This document shows, in pieces, positions 39,324 to 46,953 of a stretch of DNA of 58,714 bases. Both the position numbers and the translations under genes were made by a program. Source of the DNA: a virus; the IMG/VR virus record IMGVR_UViG_3300043399_000459, positions 1 to 58,714 of that record, one strand, 5' to 3'. Within the stretch, counting starts at the first letter, position 1, and every line of letters starts with the position of its first letter. The notes below the pieces were generated by a model that saw nothing but the letters and a program-made list of their open reading frames with translations, searched no databases and was not told the origin of the DNA.

Positions 39324-42239
39324 ATGGCCAAGCAGGACGAGTGGTGGGCGGGTGACGTAGCCGCGGCAGGCGGCCCCACCCCAGAGAGTCGCAAGACTGA
39401 GGCGACCATCGGCTCTTCTGAGGCGTCTGCCCGCTCCTCGGGCGTCAGCGCCGCGACCGGCGAGGCTCGGCTGCCTTACGTCGCGCCGCGCGAGCAGGCC
39501 GAACTGCAGGCCACGCTTCTGCGCAACATTCAGCTTCAGCAGGACTTGCTGCGCAGCACTAAGGGCGAGCGCCTCGGCAAGGACGAACGTAGCGACCTTG
39601 AGACGCTGGTCTCCGGTTTCGAGAACGTCACTACTCTGCTGCGCCGCTTCAGGGATGACTATACCGGCGCGGGCCTCGGCTTCCCGACACAAATTGAGAG
39701 CGCCATTCAGAAGCGCGCCTCGGGCTTTGGGACGCCCGGTCAGGCGAGTTGGTGGCAGAGCGCCAACGTACTCGACATGATTGAGCGCAACCGCTTCTTT
39801 GGCGCGTCGCTGACCGAAGGCGAGAAGGCTGCGTGGCAGGCGACCACCATCACCCCAGCAATGGACCCCGCAAGCATTCGCGAAAACCTGCGCCGACGTC
39901 AGGAGATCGTCGAGAAGGCCCTCGGCCGCTCCGTCGCCACCCTGCGCGCTGGCGGCTATCGTCCGGCTCAAATAGAGGCGGCGCTGGGCGGCGTCGCGCC
40001 GATGTTCACGCCGAAGAAGATCGTTGATCGCCAGAAGTTCTTCGCCAGCGAGGCGGGTACGCCCGCAGAAGGCGGCGGCGGTGAAGCGCCTCCGCCCGAG
40101 GGTGCGCAGGTCGGCGGCGAGCCGATCAAGGGCTTTCGCTTCAGCGCTGGCAGCGAGGCTGACATCGTCAAGTACACCCGCAGCCCCGAATTTACGCCGG
40201 AAGGATACGGCGAACTGGTCGCGCGCAAGGCCCTCGAGGAAGGCCAGATCCAACCCGAGCAGGCGGCGGACTACGCGGCGCGCACTGCGGCCGCCGCTGC
40301 CGAGCGCTACAGCGGCCTGACACCTGAAGAGCGCAGCCGCGTCCCGGGCGCGATCGACTACTCGGCGATTGACGAGGCGGCGCAAGAGAACGCAGGCCTC
40401 GGCGCTATCGCCATGCAGGCGCTGACAAACGCGCCTGAGAGCGCCGTGCAGTTGGCGCAGGGCCTTACTGCGCTGCCGGTGGACGCCGTGCGCAGCGTGC
40501 TTGAGGGGCAGCGCACAGGCTCCATCAAGACGTTGACCGACCTCGCCGGAGAGCTTGTCGCGCAGGCTGGCGGCGACCCGCAAGGCCCGACAACGCAGGC
40601 CGTCGTGGCGGCCATGAAGGAGCGCTACGAAGATCCGCTTCTAACCTTCTCGACTGACCCGCTCGGCATGCTGGGTGACCTGTCGGTCGTGCTGACCGCT
40701 GGCGGCACTGCCGGCGCTCGGCTCCCCGGCGCTGTCGGCAGTGCGGCGCAGAAGGTGGCCACCGCTGGCCGCGTCATCGACCCGCTGTCCGCCGTCGCCG
40801 CTGTGCCCGAGGCCTACCGCGCCGTTGGCGCGGCGGCCCCCAAGGCGATGGACACCATCACCAACGCACCCGGAGCGGCGACCAAGTTCGCCCTCGGACT
40901 GACGACCGGCGTGCCGGGCGGCGAGGGCTACGGGCGTGCCTTCCAAGTCGGCCGCGAGCGCGGCCAAGCTGGCGCGCCGACCGCGCGCGAGCAGAGTTTT
41001 GTCGAGCAGATGCGCGGCGGTGCGCCTGATGAAGTCATCGCGCAGGCCGAGAGCGCCGTGCGCAACATGCAGGAGCAGGCGTCGCAGGCCTACAAGTCGG
41101 GCATGGTCGACGTCAGTGGAGACGCCACGGTGCTGGACTTCGGTGGCATCGACAAGACACTCGACAACTTGCGCGACCGCGCCTTCTACAAGGGGCAGGT
41201 TCGCGACGCGCGCTCAGCCGCTGTGTATGAGAAGATCAAGGGCGTCGTCGACGAGTGGAAGACCCTCGACCCGGCCCAGTACCACACGCCCGAAGGTATG
41301 GACGCGCTCAAGCAGCGCATCGGCGACGTGGCGGATGACATGGCCGTCGCCAACGACCGCAAGGCGTCGAGCATCGCCACGGGCGTCTACCGCTCTGTGC
41401 GGCAGGAGATTGCCAAGCAGGTGCCGTCCTACGACCGCACCATGAAGGACTACGAGAAGGCGGCCGACACGCTGCGCGACATTCGCCGCACGTTCAGCCT
41501 CAATCCGACAGCCTCCGTCGACACTCAGCTTCGCAAGCTACAGTCGGTCATGCGAAATAACGCCAACACGAACTATGGCTATCGGCAGGAACTTGCCGAC
41601 CTCATGGAGCGGCAGGGTGGTGCGAACCTGATGGACAGCCTGTCGGCCCAGAGCATAAGCTCCTTCCAGCCGCGAGGCCTCGCGTCGATCCCCGCCACCG
41701 GCCTCGGCCTGAGCGGCATCGGCGGCGTCGCCACGGCGACCATGCAGAACGCGCCGGGCTTCTTCGATCCGACGTCGCTGGCTCTGCTGCCACTCACCTC
41801 ACCTCGGGCAGTGGGCGAGGCGTCTTACTATGCCGGGCGCGGCGTTGGCGCAGCCGAACGCGCCGGAGCCGCAATGGCAGACATCGCGCGACCCGTTACT
41901 GACCGGCTGGCGGATCTCTACCAGCGCTATCCGGCTGCGACGTTGGCGACGGCGCAACTCGGCTCGCGCACGCAGGATGTCGAGAACCAGTTCCTTGCCG
42001 ATGCCGCCCAGCGCTACGCTCAGACGCCGACACCTGTCGCCGAGGCACCAGTAGCCGAGCAGCCTGTCTGGCAGTCTCCCGAGACGCCGTCGCTGCCCGA
42101 GGGTAGCAGCGTCGTCAACGTCGACGGCGTAGACATCGCGTTGCCGCCCGGCACGACGTACGACCCCGAGACCCGCGAGATCGTCGGACCCGGCGGCGTC
42201 CGCATCCCGCTAAGCGCGCTGGCAGGAGGGCAACAGTAA
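39324..42239 (+). CDS. Very large internal virion or ejection protein, 971 aa
   Basis: The protein is predominantly helical, with an early coiled coil (REQAELQATLLRNIQLQQDL), Gly/Ala hydrophobic stretches (LGDLSVVLTAGGTAGARLPG, GLASIPATGLGLSGIGGVAT) and a Pro/Thr-rich end (QTPTPVAEAPVAEQP). The size and composition match podovirus ejection proteins that follow the transglycosylase. AAAGG precedes the ATG. No catalytic motif. Confidence 0.65.
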   Translation: MAKQDEWWAGDVAAAGGPTPESRKTEATIGSSEASARSSGVSAATGEARLPYVAPREQAELQATLLRNIQLQQDLLRSTKGERLGKDERSDLETLVSGFENVTTLLRRFRDDYTGAGLGFPTQIESAIQKRASGFGTPGQASWWQSANVLDMIERNRFFGASLTEGEKAAWQATTITPAMDPASIRENLRRRQEIVEKALGRSVATLRAGGYRPAQIEAALGGVAPMFTPKKIVDRQKFFASEAGTPAEGGGGEAPPPEGAQVGGEPIKGFRFSAGSEADIVKYTRSPEFTPEGYGELVARKALEEGQIQPEQAADYAARTAAAAAERYSGLTPEERSRVPGAIDYSAIDEAAQENAGLGAIAMQALTNAPESAVQLAQGLTALPVDAVRSVLEGQRTGSIKTLTDLAGELVAQAGGDPQGPTTQAVVAAMKERYEDPLLTFSTDPLGMLGDLSVVLTAGGTAGARLPGAVGSAAQKVATAGRVIDPLSAVAAVPEAYRAVGAAAPKAMDTITNAPGAATKFALGLTTGVPGGEGYGRAFQVGRERGQAGAPTAREQSFVEQMRGGAPDEVIAQAESAVRNMQEQASQAYKSGMVDVSGDATVLDFGGIDKTLDNLRDRAFYKGQVRDARSAAVYEKIKGVVDEWKTLDPAQYHTPEGMDALKQRIGDVADDMAVANDRKASSIATGVYRSVRQEIAKQVPSYDRTMKDYEKAADTLRDIRRTFSLNPTASVDTQLRKLQSVMRNNANTNYGYRQELADLMERQGGANLMDSLSAQSISSFQPRGLASIPATGLGLSGIGGVATATMQNAPGFFDPTSLALLPLTSPRAVGEASYYAGRGVGAAERAGAAMADIARPVTDRLADLYQRYPAATLATAQLGSRTQDVENQFLADAAQRYAQTPTPVAEAPVAEQPVWQSPETPSLPEGSSVVNVDGVDIALPPGTTYDPETREIVGPGGVRIPLSALAGGQQ

Positions 42240-42240
42240 C

Positions 42241-44208
42241 ATGGCAACCCGCAAGTCTTCGGCCGCAAGCACCCTGTCGCTCGGCGCAAAGAACAGAGAT
42301 CCGTACGGCACCGTGAACCCGCTGTGGCGCGTCCCCGTCCGCACAAAGGTGCCTGAGACGCGGCGCGAGACACCCAAGCGCGACTTCAGCGTCAACGTCC
42401 GGCGCGGGGAGGCACCCGACGCCGTGAAGCGCGCCCTGCAAGAGCGGTTCGGGCTTGAGCCTGGCATCGACCGCTCGGCGTTGCTGCCCCTCGCGCGGAA
42501 CCCTGACACTGGCGAGATTGAGCTGACCGCGCCGCAACTTCTCTACGACGCCGCGCGGGCCTTGGCGGCACCCAGCGTCATCCTCAGCGGCCAGCCCGTC
42601 GATCTCGAGAGCGAGGCGCAGAACCTCGCGCTGAACTTTAGTGGCGCCGGCTTAGGCGCTGGCGCACTGGCCCCGCTTGAAGGCGCGGCGCTGGGCATGG
42701 CCGGGGGTGTATCCGCTCGCAAGTTGGGCGTCATAGCCTCCGAATATAGCCCAGACATCGCACGCCGCCTTGACGGCCTGCTCGAACCTGACGCGCCGCT
42801 TGCCGTGTGGCGCGATGCCGCCGACCGTCTGGCGGGTTCTGCCAAGTCGAACGTGCCGCCAGCGCCTAAGGCTCCCGCCAAAGCTCTGGCCAAGAAAGCG
42901 GCCAAGAAACCTGCGCCGCCCAAGCCCGCCGCACCTGCGATCATCAGCAGCCGCTCTGGCACACCGCAGGCGGTGGCGAAGGACGTGCTGCGCGAGGCAA
43001 GCAAGCCCAGTAAAGGCAGCCCCTCCTACGCCGATTGGCGCGCCAAGAACACGGATACCGGGAAGCTGTTCGACCTCAGCAATCTCTCGGCAGTCCCCAA
43101 CGTCCCGCAGTTCCAGATTCAGCGCGTAAACCCGGCGCGGGGTCCGTCAGAGCGTATTGTTGACGTGCTCGCGAACCCTGAAGTCGAGCAAGGCATCAAC
43201 GAGACCGTTCAGCGCGGCATCGAGGGCGGCGGCAAGGAATGGTACAACACGGATCCGATGCTGCAGCGCATGCAGGGCGTTGTTCCGGCCAGCCAAGTCG
43301 GCAGCACCTACGCGCGGCTGATGGACCTGATGGCAGCGACCAGCCCCCGCGCTCGCGTGCCGGACAATGTCCGCACCGGCACCTACTACAACTATCTTCT
43401 CTCGCAGGGCATGCCAGTTCCGTCCTCGCCATCGGGCGGCTACGGTTCGATTGCCCAGAAGCTGCACCGCGACAATGTGCTCGGCCTGCAGCAGAGGGGC
43501 GGCTGGGACATTTTCAAGAACCCCAAGCCCGCTAGCTTCTCAAGCAACCTGCAAGGCAATCAGCAAGTCGCGACGATCGACACGCACAACTTCCGGCTCC
43601 CCGGCATTCTGTCGGCCGATCCCCGCTTCCTTGAGACCTCAATCGCCGAGCTTGCCAAGACACCGGAAAGCGCTTTCGAGACGCTCAAGCGGCAGTATCC
43701 CGGCCTGCTGGATGACATCGCGATGTCTGCGATCAAGACGAAGCCCGGCAAGGTGAACAAGAAGGGTGAGATCGGCGAGGATGTGACTTCCATCACGTAC
43801 CGGCCGCAAGAGTGGGTGGCGGAAGGTTACATTCCGATGGAGGATGCGGTCAACGATCCGGCGCTGTGGGCCTCCAAGCCGCGCGACAACGAATACCAGT
43901 ACTACGAGCAGTGGCAGCAGGACCAAGCACGTAAGCTCGGCATCTCGCCGGCCCAGTACCAAGCTTCGATGTGGCTGGGCGGCGGCGAAGCCACCGGCCT
44001 AGGTTCGGCTGCGGAGCCGTTCATAGGCACGGTCGAGGCGCGCGTCCGTTACACCGCCGATCGCCTCGGCATGGACCCCGAGACCGTACTTGAGATGATG
44101 CTCAAGGGCGAGATCCCGCTTTTGGCGAAGGGCGGCGCGGTCGACGCGAAGCGGTTTGCGGTGAAGCGGAAGGCTCGCAAGGCGAAGAAGGCACAAAGAC
44201 GGGGATAG
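42241..44208 (+). CDS. Last internal virion protein with basic tail, 655 aa
   Basis: Residues about 250-520 hold a conserved phage module: GKEWYNTDPMLQRMQGVVPA, RLMDLMAATSPRARVPDNVR, NYLLSQGMPVPSSPSGGYGS and a TIDTHNFRLPG segment. I have seen this around other phage internal proteins, but it has no known activity. The last 15 residues are very basic (VKRKARKAKKAQRRG), suitable for DNA contact. The conserved His/Asn/Asp pattern leaves open an enzymatic role. It is the last gene of the rightward block, and a convergent gene stops 39 bp later. Confidence 0.65.
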   Translation: MATRKSSAASTLSLGAKNRDPYGTVNPLWRVPVRTKVPETRRETPKRDFSVNVRRGEAPDAVKRALQERFGLEPGIDRSALLPLARNPDTGEIELTAPQLLYDAARALAAPSVILSGQPVDLESEAQNLALNFSGAGLGAGALAPLEGAALGMAGGVSARKLGVIASEYSPDIARRLDGLLEPDAPLAVWRDAADRLAGSAKSNVPPAPKAPAKALAKKAAKKPAPPKPAAPAIISSRSGTPQAVAKDVLREASKPSKGSPSYADWRAKNTDTGKLFDLSNLSAVPNVPQFQIQRVNPARGPSERIVDVLANPEVEQGINETVQRGIEGGGKEWYNTDPMLQRMQGVVPASQVGSTYARLMDLMAATSPRARVPDNVRTGTYYNYLLSQGMPVPSSPSGGYGSIAQKLHRDNVLGLQQRGGWDIFKNPKPASFSSNLQGNQQVATIDTHNFRLPGILSADPRFLETSIAELAKTPESAFETLKRQYPGLLDDIAMSAIKTKPGKVNKKGEIGEDVTSITYRPQEWVAEGYIPMEDAVNDPALWASKPRDNEYQYYEQWQQDQARKLGISPAQYQASMWLGGGEATGLGSAAEPFIGTVEARVRYTADRLGMDPETVLEMMLKGEIPLLAKGGAVDAKRFAVKRKARKAKKAQRRG

Positions 44209-44227
44209 GCATCTGCTCCGCGTCTTT
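44195..44227. terminator. Possible bidirectional terminator between convergent operons
   Basis: AAAGACGGGGA (44195-44205) can pair with TCCGCGTCTTT (44217-44227) with one mismatch, with short A and T tracts at the ends. It spans the gap where the late rightward block meets the leftward operon. The tracts are short, so this is moderate evidence. Confidence 0.4.
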
Positions 44228-44247
44228 CCACGGGCCGGTGCGTGTCG

Positions 44248-44613
44248 TCATCGCCCCGCTCCCTTCGCCTCGGCCATAAGCGCTAGATAGGCGATAGCAT
44301 CTTCCGCGCTATCGCCATGGTAGGCGCTGCGCGTGAACAGCCGCACCTGCTTGAGCAGCGCCATGAGCAGCCAGCCCTCGCTCTCGCTCAGGTCGCGCCC
44401 GGTCACGGCGTTGAACGCCGTCACGGTCTTGCCCATGGACCTCTCGCCCTCTGGTTCGTCGTAGGTCGACGCGCGGTCGTGCATGTGCATGGCGGCGCGG
44501 CCAAGCAACTCAGGTGCCAGCGGATCCGGCAGCGTTTGCTGCGGCGTCTCCAGCGTGACGCTCTCCTCCAGCACGTGCTCGTTCGGCTCGGTGTCGCAGG
44601 GCAGGTCGTTCAT
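44248..44613 (-). CDS. DUF6378-like protein, 121 aa
   Basis: The C-terminal 80 residues (LLGRAAMHMHDRASTYDEPE, GRDLSESEGWLLMALLKQVR, YHGDSAEDAIAYLALMAEA) match DUF6378, a small helical domain common in phages. Its His/Asp/Glu pattern recalls all-alpha NTP pyrophosphatases, so a nucleotide-related role is possible but unproven. The ATG overlaps the helicase stop. It is the last gene of the leftward operon. Confidence 0.7.
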   Translation of the reverse strand: MNDLPCDTEPNEHVLEESVTLETPQQTLPDPLAPELLGRAAMHMHDRASTYDEPEGERSMGKTVTAFNAVTGRDLSESEGWLLMALLKQVRLFTRSAYHGDSAEDAIAYLALMAEAKGAGR

Positions 44614-45980
44614 CGTTTCGCTCCTTTGCGTTGCATCGCCTCTAGCAGGACGTCCTGAACCGACCGCTTCGACGCGAGCCGCTCCATGACAACCTCGTCC
44701 ATCGTGTCCTTGGCGAGTATGGGGTAGATGAGGCAGGGCCGGTCGAAGCCGGCCTGCTTCTGTCGGGCTGGGCCGATGCGCTCGATGACCTGCATGTAGT
44801 CCTCAAGCGACCAGTTCACTCCGAAAAGCGCCATGATGTTACCGCCATATTGGAGGTTTAATCCGTGTGCGGCGCTTTTAGGATGAAGGAAAAGTAATGG
44901 TATCTTCCCGTCGTTCCACTCTTTAACCGTATCAGCGTTACTGTCCAACACCCGAGCTTTAGGGTAGCGACGCCGTAGCCGCTCGAGGTCGTGCCTGAAC
45001 TGGTACGCCACGAGAACAGGCGCGCCATTCGCCTCTTCGATGATGCTATCCAGCGCATCCAACTTTGCCCCATGCACTTCCTCCCAATTGCCTTGATCAT
45101 CCGTATAGATAGCCCCGTTGGCGATCTCCAAGCACCTCTGCGTCTTGACCGCCGCGTTCGCCGCCTCGACCCCCGTCTCCTCCAGCTCCGCGAACATGTG
45201 GGCCTCCATGCTGTCGTAGACGTGGCGCACGGAGGGGATGAGGCGGACGTAGACCGGGTTGACGATCGGCTCGTCTACGTCGAGGCCCTTCACAGTCAGG
45301 CAGATGTCCTTGAGCTTCTCCTGTATCTCCACCTGCGCGTGCTCCATGGGCTGCAGGCTGTAGCCGTCATAGCCCTTGCGGAACCAGCGCATCTCGAAGG
45401 CGCTGAACGTGCGGCCCAGCCGCTCGCCTTGGTCGAGGAAAAAGGTCTGCCCCCAGAGATCCTTCAGGCCGTTCGGCGCGGGCGTGCCGGTCAGTCCGAT
45501 GAAGCGGCGGACGCGCGTGTGCGCGACCTCGGCCAGCGCCTTGGCGCGGCTGCCACCCTGCCTGATGCGGAAGGATTTCAAACGCGGTAATTCGTCAGCC
45601 ACCACGGTCTTGAACGGCCACGCGTCGCCGTAGAACGATCGCAGCCAGCCGAGGTTCTCGTAGTTCGTGCAGTAGATGTCCGCATCCGCGGCAGCCGCCC
45701 GGTCGCGCTGCTTCGGCGTGCCTGCGATGACGCTGACGCGCAGGTGGCTGAGGTGCTGCCAGCGCTTGACCTCCTCGGGCCACGTCGACCGGGCGACGCG
45801 CAGCGGTGCCAGCACAAGCGCCGGGTAGACGTCGTCGACCAGCGAGAGTTGGTCAAGGGCCGTCAGCGTCGAGACGGTCTTCCCGCCGCCCATTGGCGCC
45901 CACACGGCGCAGCGCTTGTTCTGGCATATGAAGTCAATGACGTCTTCTTGGTACGGATGCGGCTTGAAGGTCTGCGTCAC
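44610..45980 (-). CDS. SNF2-type DNA helicase/translocase
   Basis: The 456-residue superfamily 2 protein has Walker A APMGGGKT (residues 28-35), motif Ia ALVLAPLRVARSTWPEEV, motif II VVADELPR, motif III GLTGTPAPN, and motif V/VI LLFLHPKSAAHGLNLQYGGN with ERIGPARQKQAG. This is the stand-alone SNF2-like helicase often found near VRR-NUC nuclease genes in phages, and a VRR-NUC gene indeed lies at 46535-46825. Likely roles are recombination or replication-fork processing. It overlaps the genes on both sides. Confidence 0.88.
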   Translation of the reverse strand: MTQTFKPHPYQEDVIDFICQNKRCAVWAPMGGGKTVSTLTALDQLSLVDDVYPALVLAPLRVARSTWPEEVKRWQHLSHLRVSVIAGTPKQRDRAAAADADIYCTNYENLGWLRSFYGDAWPFKTVVADELPRLKSFRIRQGGSRAKALAEVAHTRVRRFIGLTGTPAPNGLKDLWGQTFFLDQGERLGRTFSAFEMRWFRKGYDGYSLQPMEHAQVEIQEKLKDICLTVKGLDVDEPIVNPVYVRLIPSVRHVYDSMEAHMFAELEETGVEAANAAVKTQRCLEIANGAIYTDDQGNWEEVHGAKLDALDSIIEEANGAPVLVAYQFRHDLERLRRRYPKARVLDSNADTVKEWNDGKIPLLFLHPKSAAHGLNLQYGGNIMALFGVNWSLEDYMQVIERIGPARQKQAGFDRPCLIYPILAKDTMDEVVMERLASKRSVQDVLLEAMQRKGAKR

Positions 45981-46156
45981 TTGCAGTCCTCACAGAAGTG
46001 CATCCACTCGCCCACCTCGAGGCGCGCCACGCCGCCCCTGTCCTTGTACTCGTCGAGCGCGTCGTGGAAGTCGAGGCCGTCAGCCTCGAACATCTCGCCA
46101 CACCCGTCGCACTCAAAGGTGATGGTCCGGTCGGCGTAGTTCTTGCGGAAGCCCAT
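45977..46156 (-). CDS. Small zinc-ribbon protein, 59 aa
   Basis: MGFRKNYADRTITFECDGCG ends HFCEDCK, giving two CxxC pairs (ECDGC and FCEDC) that can hold one zinc. Its stop overlaps the start of the helicase gene. Small zinc-ribbon proteins of this kind are common companions of phage replication genes. Function unknown. Confidence 0.6.
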   Translation of the reverse strand: MGFRKNYADRTITFECDGCGEMFEADGLDFHDALDEYKDRGGVARLEVGEWMHFCEDCK

Positions 46157-46160
46157 GCTC

Positions 46161-46313
46161 TTATCCTTTCACGATCGTGATCTTGCCCTGCATCTCCATC
46201 GTCGTGAGCAGCCACGCGCGGTCGCGTGACATGCCACGGTCGATGCGATCTTGCGCGCGGCGGTTAAACTCCGCAACCGCCGCGAGCGCCTTGGGGTTGG
46301 GTTCTTGCTCCAT
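46161..46313 (-). CDS. 50-aa helical early protein
   Basis: MEQEPNPKALAAVAEFNRRA continues through DRAWLLTTMEMQGKITIVKG. I start at 46313. The frame open to 46457 is a shadow of the neighbouring gene. GGAG lies upstream near the end of the previous gene. No recognised family. Confidence 0.5.
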   Translation of the reverse strand: MEQEPNPKALAAVAEFNRRAQDRIDRGMSRDRAWLLTTMEMQGKITIVKG

Positions 46314-46314
46314 G

Positions 46315-46473
46315 TCAGTAGCTCCTCGGTGTCGGGTTCTTCTCCCACGACCACTTCTCCATCGCGCCGAGTTCGGCCCAAGGGAGGCGCGGCAGGACGG
46401 TGCCGTCGACGCGCGGGTGATAGAACGGCTTGCGGCGCACGTCCTCTTCGTAGGCAATCTGTCCGGGTGTCAT
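46315..46473 (-). CDS. 52-aa early protein
   Basis: MTPGQIAYEEDVRRKPFYHP ends WSWEKNPTPRSY. It is the first gene after promoter copy C. GGAG lies 9 bases upstream of ATG 46473. The frame open to 46524 would start inside the promoter. The pattern 'YEEDVRRxPxYHPRxxxxRxxWxxLG' looks conserved-phage-like, but I know no function. Confidence 0.55.
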   Translation of the reverse strand: MTPGQIAYEEDVRRKPFYHPRVDGTVLPRLPWAELGAMEKWSWEKNPTPRSY

Positions 46474-46488
46474 GTGAGGTACTCCGTG

Positions 46489-46531
46489 TTGCTGAGAAGC
46501 CCTAGCTATCGCATTCAACTGCACGTTGCAA
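46489..46531 (-). promoter_or_regulatory. Early leftward promoter, copy C
   Basis: Minus-strand TTGCAA (46526-46531), a 17-bp spacer, TAGCTA, then GGGCTTCTCAGCAACAC, the leader shared with copies A, B and D. It lies just after the VRR-NUC gene and drives 46473 to 44248. Confidence 0.65.
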
Positions 46532-46534
46532 CCC

Positions 46535-46825
46535 CTATTTCAGGCCGTTGCGCACAATTTCCACGATCGCCTCGATGTCGGACATGTCCCGCGCCGTGAA
46601 GACCGGGATCCCCGCGTTCTGCATCCGCTCGACCTCCCGCTGCTGGAGCTTGCTGTAGCGGTCGTCCCCGGCCTTGATCTCGACGAACGCGGCGGCAGGC
46701 CAGTCCCACCAGATGTAGCAGTCAGGGCAGCCCCGGCGGCCCTCCCAGCGCACCTTGCGGTACTGGCCTCCGCTACCCTGCACCAGCTTCTTGAGGCGGT
46801 CCTGCAGCTTGCCTGCGGGGGTCAT
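46535..46825 (-). CDS. VRR-NUC endonuclease
   Basis: The 96-residue protein is almost exactly one VRR-NUC domain: GKLQDRLKKLVQGSGGQYRK, RRGCPDCYIWWDWPAAAFVE, IKAGDDRYSKLQQREVERMQ, GIPVFTARDMSDIEAIV. Catalytic candidates are Asp in CPDCY, Glu and Lys in FVEIKAG and Gln in LQQREV, the PD-(D/E)XK pattern. Such phage enzymes are structure-specific nucleases, possibly cutting Holliday junctions. Start 46825 overlaps the previous stop by four bases. The frame to 47017 is a shadow. Confidence 0.85.
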   Translation of the reverse strand: MTPAGKLQDRLKKLVQGSGGQYRKVRWEGRRGCPDCYIWWDWPAAAFVEIKAGDDRYSKLQQREVERMQNAGIPVFTARDMSDIEAIVEIVRNGLK

Positions 46826-46950
46826 GCAAACGCCCACCGGATCCAAGCCACGCCCTTGGCGATCTCGACCACCAGTACCCACAGGATCAGGATCGCGACC
46901 GCCGCTACGCCAGCACAGCCCGTCAAAGTACTTTTGAGGTCTTCGTCCAT
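46822..46950 (-). CDS. 42-aa single-span membrane protein
   Basis: MDEDLKSTLTGCAGVAAVAI continues as one long transmembrane segment (AAVAILILWVLVVEIAKGVA) and ends WIRWAFA. It starts 3 bp after the polymerase stop codon and its stop overlaps the nuclease start. Function unknown. Confidence 0.5.
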   Translation of the reverse strand: MDEDLKSTLTGCAGVAAVAILILWVLVVEIAKGVAWIRWAFA

Positions 46951-46953
46951 TTC

